In this document: positions 1-6,079 of the stretch, piece by piece | How positions within the stretch are numbered: the first letter of the stretch is position 1 | How the letters are laid out: each line of letters begins with the position of its first letter | NCBI GenBank assembly: GCA_964437945.1 | Contig: CAYTJF010000132.1 | Location: forward strand, 1-15,675 | DNA from: Granulosicoccus sp964437945 | Lineage (GTDB): Bacteria; Pseudomonadota; Gammaproteobacteria; Granulosicoccales; Granulosicoccaceae | DNA: 15,675 nt | Direction: 5' to 3' | The notes under the pieces: generated by a model | Database searches by the model: none | The model's input: the letters and a program-made list of their open reading frames with translations, nothing else | Told to the model about the DNA's origin: nothing | Translations under genes and position numbers: made by a program

Positions 1-2
1 TG

Positions 3-182
3 AGTACATGGCAGGCACAATCAATTATTCGCGGTTTGCAAGACATTGATATCGTGGGTATGGATCTGGTGGAAGTATCGCCACCTTATGATCATGCAGA
101 AGTTACGGCACTTGCTGCAGCTTCATTGCTGCTTGATTTTATCTGTCTGCGAAAGCAGCGTCTTGATTTACAACGGACTTAG
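3..182 (+). CDS. Agmatinase-family ureohydrolase, C-terminal end (partial)
   Basis: This is the 3' end of a gene that enters from the left edge; 59 codons and a TAG stop are visible. The translation carries the pattern IVGMDLVEVSPPYDHAEVTA, which matches the C-terminal strand and helix of agmatinases (SpeB) and related guanidino-acid ureohydrolases. The Glu of the DHAE motif is conserved in this family. The enzymes hydrolyse agmatine or a related guanidino compound to urea plus an amine, such as putrescine, in the cytoplasm, using a binuclear Mn centre whose His and Asp ligands lie upstream of the window. The tail after the DHAE helix is short and basic. The fragment cannot separate agmatinase from guanidinobutyrase or guanidinopropionase, so no symbol is given. 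The family call is fairly secure. Confidence 0.8.
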   Translation, partial: STWQAQSIIRGLQDIDIVGMDLVEVSPPYDHAEVTALAAASLLLDFICLRKQRLDLQRT

Positions 183-189
183 CGAATTC

Positions 190-330
190 TTAAGTATTCG
201 AGCGACGCAAGATCGCTTGGTCTACATAGTAAAGGAAGTGAACACTCATTGGGACAATCGCGCTTGCCAGCACTACGCCATAAATGACTATTATGGACAT
301 CGCAGACACCTTCAGCGAATAGCCGTTCAT
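190..330 (-). CDS. Possible small single-pass membrane protein (46 aa)
   Basis: A 46-codon frame begins with ATG at 330 and ends with TAA at 190-192, seven bases from the stop of the convergent ureohydrolase gene. The middle of the product (about residues 12-30, MSIIVIYGVVLASAIVP) is strongly hydrophobic and would make one membrane helix. A short polar tail with two Arg follows. Its codons are richer in G+C than the AT-rich bases upstream, which favours coding. The same frame stays open upstream to 417 with no ATG, GTG or TTG, and reads as a basic, protein-like stretch (for example RRIIFERFRF). The visible part could therefore be the end of a longer, damaged gene. No clear ribosome-binding site is seen and I recognise no family. 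Confidence 0.35.
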   Translation of the reverse strand: MNGYSLKVSAMSIIVIYGVVLASAIVPMSVHFLYYVDQAILRRSNT

Positions 331-1037
331 GAATAGATCGGAAAGTAATGAGAAGCGGAATCTTTCGAAAATAATTCTGCGGACTGGTTTGAGTTTTCGG
401 ATGTCACCAACTTTTTGTTAAGCCAAAAGTCATTATCATTTTGGTAATTGGTATTTATACCTCTGTTTGTAGCGTTGGAAAGATCTCAAGGTGCTAATTC
501 CACTGCAAATTACTATTACTAAATATAAGTTTTTATGAATTGGTCGTCCTTCTGTAGCGGATCAAAACAAGTGCGAAAAACGCTAGATTATTCGAGAAGA
601 ATTTCGGATTGGTCACATGCTTGCGGTAATATAACCTGACACTTTTATGCGTCATTCAAGCCGTTGCTACACGGTCGACTTTGACTCTAGTTTCGAGCTT
701 GGCCGTCGAGATCAATTCTAAACAGAAGATCCACATTCACTGGTTTAATAGTTGATTCAGTTGTAGTGCCACCAGCCCCACATCCTGACACGAGGCACAA
801 AACATGTGGTGCAAAAACGAGCGTCACTCGCTCAAAGTAATTTCGTACACCCAATAGCAAATTCAGAAACGTAGCAGTGTAATTACGTAGTGTAAAATTG
901 GCGTCCCAATTGTAGATTTGCTTCATATCAAAAACCGTTGGCGTTGCTGAATTATCCTGAAACCTTGGCAAATTTCCACGGTTATCTACCAGTATTATGG
1001 CAATATGCGTACAACGTTTACAACGAGAACTAAACAC
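331..1037. other. Gene-poor AT-rich stretch; possible lipoprotein remnant on the minus strand
   Basis: No convincing gene was found. Bases 331-686 hold only short frames on both strands. On the minus strand a frame runs from 1037 to 687, and its second half resembles a lipoprotein start: a short n-region (GVRNYFER), a hydrophobic stretch (VTLVFAPHVLCLV), the lipobox VSGC and a Gly/Thr-rich linker. It stops after only about 30 more residues, and a plus-one reading shift near 700 would extend it to a TGA at 656-658. Possible starts (TTG at 854, GTG at 827) have no good ribosome-binding site. This may be a decayed lipoprotein gene or chance. The promoter of the GST gene at 1038 must lie here, but I see no clear consensus. 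Confidence 0.3.
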
Positions 1038-1676
1038 ATGTACAGACTTTTCTACACATTGAAAAGTGCGTCGATGGGTACAAGAGTGATGCTCGAGGAA
1101 CTTGGCGTACCGTATGAGCTAATCGAAACATCAGTTGAGACGGGTGCACCCAGGCCCGCCGAGCAACTGGCGATCAATCCTAATGGATGGGTGCCCGTCC
1201 TGGTTTGGGATGACGGCGCAATGTACGAAGCTGCCGCCATTACCATGTATCTGGGCGACCGGCACGTGGATGCAAATCTATCACCCAGAGTGGACGATCC
1301 GGAACGTGCGCAATACTTGCAAACGCTTGTCTATTTTTCTAATTCTGTTCAAAACGCTTATCAGCTCTCGTACTACCCACATCGATTTGCTGATACACCT
1401 GATACAGAACCAAGCGCGCAACAACGTGGTAATAGAAGACTACGTGAAACCTGGAAAATAATTGAAGATCAAATTAACCAATGCCAATGGGTACTGGGAG
1501 ATCGATTCAGCCTGGTCGATATTTACCTATTTATGCTGACAACATGGTTGCGCCCTTCCAGGGGCCACCCTGATATTGATGAATTTCCTAACGTAAAGCG
1601 AATAGCGGACAAAGTCATGCAACGTCCAAGCGTTCAACTTGTTTATGAACGCTGGATTGCCGATCCAAACTACTAA
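1038..1676 (+). CDS. Glutathione S-transferase family protein
   Basis: The 212-residue product has the two-domain GST layout and the usual length of bacterial cytosolic GSTs. Residues 1-80 form the thioredoxin-like domain: the N-terminal strand (MYRLFYTLKSAS), the cis-proline motif VPVL (Pro53), and the glutathione-contacting acidic turn that is normally Glu-Ser but here reads Glu64-Ala65. Residues about 90-212 form the helical domain, with the conserved N-capping box SLVD (Ser158 to Asp161) in DRFSLVDIYLF. Such enzymes conjugate or reduce electrophiles with glutathione, but the substrate cannot be told. The ATG at 1038 is chosen because the fold begins there; an upstream in-frame ATG at 1005 would add 11 polar residues that fit no GST. 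It stands alone. Confidence 0.88.
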   Translation: MYRLFYTLKSASMGTRVMLEELGVPYELIETSVETGAPRPAEQLAINPNGWVPVLVWDDGAMYEAAAITMYLGDRHVDANLSPRVDDPERAQYLQTLVYFSNSVQNAYQLSYYPHRFADTPDTEPSAQQRGNRRLRETWKIIEDQINQCQWVLGDRFSLVDIYLFMLTTWLRPSRGHPDIDEFPNVKRIADKVMQRPSVQLVYERWIADPNY

Positions 1677-1690
1677 GAAATTCACAACTA

Positions 1691-1840
1691 ATGGAAGCTA
1701 TCCACGCTCAAGACTGGGATATTTTCGAGCTGTTTTTACCAGTATCAGACGCCACCATTGTTTCTACTAAAGAAGTTGAAATTAAGGACAGAAAAAAGTT
1801 TAACCGAAGTTATCCAAGGTGTGACGCACTATTTATATAA
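1691..1840 (+). CDS. Doubtful small ORF (49 aa) after the GST gene
   Basis: An ATG 14 bases after the GST stop opens a 49-codon frame whose first half reads like a real acidic protein (MEAIHAQDWDIFELFLPVSD) and whose end is basic. It ends at 1840, overlapping by eight bases the far end of the convergent lipoprotein frame. There is no strong ribosome-binding site (only a weak AAGAA before it), and no family is recognised. It may be the start of a truncated gene, a small coupled protein or chance. Confidence 0.22.
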   Translation: MEAIHAQDWDIFELFLPVSDATIVSTKEVEIKDRKKFNRSYPRCDALFI

Positions 1841-2585
1841 GAACAAATCGCTTGGTGTCATCCCAAAACAATTCAGCCTGTTCTGGCCCGTATACCTCAG
1901 CACTCAATGTGTATTGAATAGCGTCGACCTGACGCCCTTCGGCTGTTTCCTCTTCAAGAGAGAACTGACGTTCTGCTTCAGCATACTCCGCGCCCAGTGT
2001 TTATACGAGCGTAGATGGACACGGTTCTCCTGGTTCGCGTACCAGATCGTACAATTCAGGAATGCCATCACCGTCGATATCGGGCAAGGTATTGCTGTCA
2101 AAGCGACTGGCGAAAATATCCTGACCATCGAGCGTAAAATTCAATTGACCCACCGCACTCCTGGGCAATTCTGTACCGGCTATGGCAGGTTGAGCAATAG
2201 GTTGTTCACTTAGTGGTTCTGGAACAGTATCGGTGTCTGCGTCTGTGTCTGTGTCTGCGTCTGTGTCTGTATCCGTTTCTGTTTCTGTTTCTGTTTCTGT
2301 ATCCGTTTCTGTTTCTGTATCGCTACCTGTACCTGTACCTGTACCTGTAGTCACATCAGTAGTAGCCTCATCGCTCATAACGTCGGTTTCTGACGAATTG
2401 GTTGAAACTGCTGACGTTTGTGCATCGCCCGAAACAGAATCATTCGACCCTGAGCAGGCAGACACAGCCCATAGCGAAACAAGCAACACAGCAGCAAGAC
2501 GATTGTATTGATTAGGGAGAAATATCAAATATTTTTCATTTAAGATTCCTGAAACTTGCACATGTAGATCTACAGTGACAAACAA
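1833..2585 (-). pseudogene. Repeat-rich lipoprotein gene with an in-frame stop codon
   Basis: The minus-strand frame encodes a secreted lipoprotein. A hydrophobic signal segment (LAAVLLVSLWAVSAC) ends in the lipobox VSAC, followed by a Ser/Asp-rich linker. Next comes about 40 residues of Thr-Gly, Thr-Glu and Thr-Asp dipeptides, then a globular part with a calcium-loop-like DIDGDGIPEL. A TAA at 2001-2003 stops the frame. The same frame continues without another stop for 55 coherent codons (for example TLGAEYAEAERQFSLEEE and QAELFWDDTKRF) to a TAA at 1833-1835. This suggests a nonsense mutation or a base error in one gene. The start is also uncertain: a TTG at 2528 gives a normal 24-residue signal peptide, the longest frame starts at a TTG at 2585, and an ATG at 2537-2539 is out of frame and meets a TGA after four codons. 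The role is unknown; it is probably outer-membrane or periplasm-facing. Confidence 0.6.
2227..2349. repeat. Hexanucleotide repeat tract inside the lipoprotein gene
   Basis: From 2233 there are 19 imperfect 6-base units in a row (plus strand GTGTCT, GCGTCT, GTTTCT, GTATCC, then GTACCT). On the coding strand they give Thr-Asp, Thr-Glu and Thr-Gly dipeptides. Because the unit is two codons, gain or loss of copies would change the length of the linker without shifting the frame. The different unit types are clustered (GTACCT at one end, GTTTCT in the middle, GTGTCT/GCGTCT at the other), which points to local expansions. Confidence 0.9.
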
Positions 2586-2631
2586 TGATGAATCAGCAAA
2601 CCCTGAACCAGAAACAATTACCTGAATAAAG

Positions 2632-2645
2632 CGGTAATCTTACCG
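2632..2645. promoter_or_regulatory. Short perfect inverted repeat upstream of the lipoprotein gene
   Basis: CGGTAA-TC-TTACCG is a perfect 6-base inverted repeat with a two-base centre. An alternative pairing exists with ATTACC about ten bases to the left. It lies about 50-115 bases upstream of the possible lipoprotein starts, so it could be an operator, but there is no other support. Confidence 0.2.
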
Positions 2646-2722
2646 ATTTCTGCTTATGTTGTATGTTCAGATCGTCAATGTTTTAATTACGACTTATGGT
2701 TCTAACTTCCGTACAACATTAG

Positions 2723-3046
2723 GTTAAATCATCTCTCGCAGATATCGCCAATTACTGTGGTGCAGATAGATCAGATTTAAGCTGTCTTGAAAAACAAGCT
2801 GAATCGCTAACGGCTTGCTGTTCATCTGGTTTGAGGAATCTGTCGGACGACAATAAGATAAAGTCGATTAAAAACTGAGAATTAGATGAAAATCTCATAC
2901 AAGTTCGTGTGCTAAGCTTGGGAAAGGTTAATTTAAAATCTTTTGAGGACCATAAGGTGTCCAAGTTCAATTCAAACGAATCGCAAATAGGATTTAGCGG
3001 TTTATTCGGTAACCATTTCAATATTCGGTTAACGGGCATTCAATGA
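2723..3046 (+). pseudogene. Unrecognised reading frame interrupted by one TGA
   Basis: This plus-strand frame is open from 2723 to a TGA at 3044-3046 except for a single TGA at 2876-2878. Both halves read like protein: ADIANYCGADRSDLSCLEK before the stop, and SLGKVNLKSFEDHKVSKFN then IGFSGLFGNHFNIRLTGIQ after it. No start codon with a ribosome-binding site was found, and I recognise no family. The opposite strand also has a 95-codon frame (3039 to 2752), so the coding strand is not certain. The stretch may be a decayed gene, a gene with a base error, or noncoding DNA. It otherwise forms the spacer between the lipoprotein and acetyltransferase genes. Confidence 0.25.
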
Positions 3047-3075
3047 CAATGTGTAACACGTTTGATATAGAGTAA

Positions 3076-3483
3076 CTATATTAGAGTGCCCATACTCAAG
3101 CGTTCCTCTGTTAAAAAACCCAACGACTCATAAAACGCCGCAACATCTCTATTTGTTGCACGAATTTGTATATTTACTTTGACGCAACCAATATCCTTGA
3201 GAGATTGCATTGCATATTTAACTAGCGCAGTGCCAGTGCCACTACGTCGTTTTTCCTTGATAGTAGCAACTGCATACAACCATCCGCGATGTCCATCATA
3301 GCCAGCAATACATGCACCGACTAGTTTATCTTCCTGCTCCGCGACAAATATCAGATCATCTACCGCCAGTTTTGCATCGATCATAACCGATGGTTTGTTG
3401 TGAGGCGGATCATCTGGGAATACTTGCATCCATAAATCAATCAGGGAGATTTTGTCGGAGGATCTATACTTACGTACAATCAT
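3076..3483 (-). CDS. GNAT-family N-acetyltransferase, YpeA-like
   Basis: The 135-residue product is a complete single-domain GNAT enzyme that would transfer an acetyl group from acetyl-CoA to an amine substrate in the cytoplasm. The order of elements fits the fold: an N-terminal strand (MIVRKYRSSD), the substrate helix with LWMQVFPDDPP, strands with LIFVAEQEDKLVGACIAGYDGHRGWLY, and the acetyl-CoA pyrophosphate loop RRSGTGTALV (Q/RxxGxG/A motif) near residues 79-88. It ends with the C-terminal part NRDVAAFYESLGF. The GYDGHRG segment is typical of the YpeA subgroup, whose substrate is not well defined. It is divergent from the EamA transporter gene, with about 160 bases between the two starts. 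A small AT-rich inverted repeat (ATATAG, five bases, CTATAT) covers its stop codon; it is too weak to call a terminator. Confidence 0.88.
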   Translation of the reverse strand: MIVRKYRSSDKISLIDLWMQVFPDDPPHNKPSVMIDAKLAVDDLIFVAEQEDKLVGACIAGYDGHRGWLYAVATIKEKRRSGTGTALVKYAMQSLKDIGCVKVNIQIRATNRDVAAFYESLGFLTEERLSMGTLI

Positions 3484-3643
3484 GCTCTATTAACCGTTTA
3501 AATTAATACTATCTTTGAACGTTCAGCTACAAATGGCCGAAGCCTTTCTTTAAAAATACGAGAATAGCAAGAAAAAGATCATTCAGCGCCATAGTAATGT
3601 GTTCGCACATCACTCGTTTATCATACTTTATTGATGGATTCCA

Positions 3644-4543
3644 ATGACCAACCTGCCAGTTCACCCCAAAAGCGTTCTACTCGGCTGTGCAGCGATGCTG
3701 GGATCAACGGTTTTATTTGCCAGCATGCATGCTTGTGTGCGTCATTTGAGTGCAGACATTCATCCATTTGAAATAGCTTTCTTCAGAAACTTTATCGGTT
3801 TGATTTTTCTGGCGCCGTTCATTGTTAGAAAAGGAGGTGCGCTGCTGCACACACGATATTTCAACTGGCATCTGCTGCGCGCCGCTATCAATCTGATTGC
3901 CATGTTGCTGTTTTTTTATGCCTTGTCTATTACTCCACTGGCAACTGTTCAGGCGCTAAGTTTTACCGCACCGCTATTCACGACAGTACTGGCAGTATTT
4001 TTCCTTGGCGAACAAGTGCGCTTCAGGCGCTGGGCAGCAGTCATAGTCGGTTTTGTTGGTGTGCTGGTGATTTTACGACCTGGTGTACAGGCTGTTGATC
4101 TTGGTTCGTTACTGGTGCTGGCTTCGGCGGCAATCTGGGCATCGACCATGATTATCATTAAGCGACTGTCTAATACTGACTCGCCTCTGACTATAACGGC
4201 GTTCGTGACTTTGTTTCTGACCCTGTTTTCATTTTTACCTGCTTTATGGTTCTGGAGCTGGCCCACGGGTATGCACTGGTTTTGGCTGGTATTCGCAGGT
4301 GCTGCGGGCACCCTGGGTCAACTATTGGTTGCTAAAGCTTTCGCCTACGCAGATACAACCATTGTGCTGCCTTTTGATTTCGCAAAAATTATCTGGGGTG
4401 CAATACTTGGATTCGTGTTCTTTGCTGAATATGTCGATGTTTATACGTGGATTGGGGCGACGGTGATTTTTACTGGCGCAACGTATGTAGCGTATCGAGA
4501 ACGCCAATTAGAACACAGCGAAAAACGCAATCTCAGCGTTTGA
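3644..4543 (+). CDS. EamA/DMT-superfamily transporter
   Basis: The 299-residue inner-membrane protein has about ten hydrophobic segments in two similar halves of five. This is the two-EamA-domain layout and usual length of drug/metabolite transporters (RhaT/YdcZ/SAM-transporter-like). The end of the first half carries a typical pattern: APLFTTVLAVFFLGEQVRFRRW followed by GFVGVLVILRPG. The second half has its counterpart, LPFDFAKIIWGAILGFVFFAEYVD followed by IGATVIFTGATYV. The substrate cannot be told; members export amino acids, nucleotides or drugs. A weak ribosome-binding site (ATGGA) sits five bases before the ATG. The gene is monocistronic as far as seen, because the next gene is 321 bases away with its own candidate promoter. 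Confidence 0.92.
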   Translation: MTNLPVHPKSVLLGCAAMLGSTVLFASMHACVRHLSADIHPFEIAFFRNFIGLIFLAPFIVRKGGALLHTRYFNWHLLRAAINLIAMLLFFYALSITPLATVQALSFTAPLFTTVLAVFFLGEQVRFRRWAAVIVGFVGVLVILRPGVQAVDLGSLLVLASAAIWASTMIIIKRLSNTDSPLTITAFVTLFLTLFSFLPALWFWSWPTGMHWFWLVFAGAAGTLGQLLVAKAFAYADTTIVLPFDFAKIIWGAILGFVFFAEYVDVYTWIGATVIFTGATYVAYRERQLEHSEKRNLSV

Positions 4544-4864
4544 AAATCTAGAATGAAATAACTGCATGCGCGATGTCAAAGCTGGATTTACGTACTTTTG
4601 CAATGCGTCTTTATAGAATGCAGTAGTACCTGTCGAACCTCTGATCATTGTGTTCAAGTATTCGGGCCAATCCAACAAACCGCCAGATGTTGTTGAACTA
4701 CCGCCACGGGCCTTAGTCATAAGGCCTAAAATATACGTGACATTGTGCAAGAAAATAGTATATAACCCAGTGTTAACAGCGCCGATGTTGAGCAAATACT
4801 GTGGTATCTGTGATACTGATAAAAGGCAATATTTGTAACCGACAGCGTAGGGAAAGCATACACC
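4544..4864. other. Intergenic region upstream of the RND operon
   Basis: These 321 bases hold no gene I can support. A minus-strand frame is open from inside the pump-adaptor start back to 4508 and contains protein-like segments (ILGLMTKARGGSSTTSGG and STGTTAFYKDALQKYV). It has no good start and overlaps the end of the transporter gene. A plus-strand frame at 4650-4838 is equally unsupported. The region must carry the promoter and any operator of the efflux operon. Confidence 0.45.
4737..4766 (+). promoter_or_regulatory. Candidate sigma-70-type promoter of the RND operon
   Basis: GTGACA (4737-4742) resembles a -35 box. It is followed after 16 bases by TATATA (4759-4764), or after 18 bases by TATAAC (4761-4766). 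The site lies about 100 bases before the adaptor start. It is a motif match only, with no transcript evidence. Confidence 0.3.
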
Positions 4865-5979
4865 ATGAACTACTGGAAACCCATCGGCATAGTGGCTAGT
4901 TGCGCAGCATTAGGCCTTGCCGGTGTACTGGTCTGGCAGCAGTATGGTCCCGCGCTAACAATGACAGATGCTGGCGAAATCGGAAGTAGCGCACCTCAAT
5001 CATCGCAACAGACAAAAGAAGGCGATGGACAGAGAGGCCGCGGTGGCTCACGCGGTGGTGGCAGACCACCGGCTTTGGTCGTCGTACAACCAGTAGTTGA
5101 AGCGGTAATTAATGATCGCCTGAAAGCGGTTGGTAGTGGCAAAGCTAAAGCTTCGGTCAGTGTCGTACCTCTGAGTAGCGGCTTGCTTGACGATTTGTTG
5201 GTAACCTCCGGGCAATACGTTGAAAAAGGTGCGGTACTGGCCCGACTCGATAATGCAGAACAACAAATCGCACACGACCGCGCCGTGCAATACGCAGATA
5301 AAGCGGCGGTTGATGAAACAAGAGTTGCGAAACTATTTAACTCCAACACGATCAGCGAATCAGAATTAGTTGAAGCTCGCAACGAATTAATTGATGCCAG
5401 ACTCTCGATGCGAGATACCGCGTTAACGCTTAAGCGCAGAAATATAACAGCTCCTATTGCAGGTGTTGTCGGTTTAATTGCAGTTAATGAAGGTAACTAT
5501 GTCACTCCACAAACAGAAATAGCAACAATTGATGACCGCTCTACTGTGGTTCTGGAGTTCTGGGTACCGGAGCGGTTCTCTAATCAGGTAGCGAAAGATC
5601 AAAGTATTCAGGCCACTTCCCAGGCCAATCCGGCGCGTGTGCACAACGGTACAATCACAGGAATTGGTAGCAGAGTGGAAACTGATAGTCGAACCTTGCC
5701 GGTACAAGCTGCATTAAACAACGAAGATGACAGTCTGCGACCGGGTATGGCTTTTAACATCGACTTAAGTTTTACCGGGCAATCGTATCCGGCTGTTAAT
5801 CCGTTAGCGATTCAATGGGATTCTAAAGGCTCATATGTCTGGGCTGTGGAAGATTCCAAAGTAAAACGCATTGCCGTGCAAATCATTCAACGCAACCCGG
5901 AGTCCGTGTTGGTTGCAGGTGAGATTGCCGCCGGTGCACAGGTGGTAACTGAAGGTTTGTTGGCATTACGCCCCGGTGC
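4865..5979 (+). CDS. RND efflux periplasmic adaptor (membrane fusion protein), 3' end lost in gap
   Basis: The 371 visible residues are nearly a whole HlyD/AcrA-type adaptor, which bridges an inner-membrane RND pump to an outer-membrane channel. Residues 5-27 form an N-terminal membrane anchor or signal segment. Residues 55-69 are a Gly/Arg-rich linker (GQRGRGGSRGGGRPP). The split lipoyl domain is at about 93-128 (SGLLDDLLVTSGQYVEKGAV) and 192-222 (ITAPIAGVVGLIAVNEG), enclosing a short helical hairpin with LFNSNTISESELVEARNEL. The beta-barrel follows to about 300, and the membrane-proximal part ends in VVTEGLLALRPG just before the N run. About 10-30 residues and the stop are missing. AGGGA, 11 bases before the ATG, is a plausible ribosome-binding site. 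The pump gene follows in the same operon. Confidence 0.93.
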
Positions 5980-6079
5980 NNNNNNNNNNNNNNNNNNNNN
6001 NNNNNNNNNNNNNNNNNNNNNNNNNNNNNNNNNNNNNNNNNNNNNNNNNNNNNNNNNNNNNNNNNNNNNNNNNNNNNNN
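5980..6079. other. Scaffold gap of 100 N
   Basis: Exactly 100 unknown bases separate the adaptor and pump genes. This is a conventional filler for a gap of unknown size, so the real distance may differ. The end of the adaptor, the intergenic junction and the first residues of the pump are inside it. Coordinates to the right are only nominal relative to those on the left. Confidence 0.97.

Noticed and set aside
46..336. Plus-strand 96-codon frame at the left edge
   Set aside because: Its first part is an alternate frame of the ureohydrolase end, and its second part is antisense to the better-looking small membrane protein frame.
2227..2349. CRISPR-like array
   Set aside because: The units are 6 bases long with no spacers; this is a coding microsatellite.
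2233..2511. Plus-strand Ser-Val repeat protein
   Set aside because: It is the antisense reading of the hexanucleotide tract in the lipoprotein gene, which has a proper signal peptide and lipobox on the other strand.
3065..3081. AT-rich inverted repeat as terminator of the acetyltransferase gene
   Set aside because: The stem is only six A/T-rich pairs and covers the stop codon, with no following T run on the minus strand.
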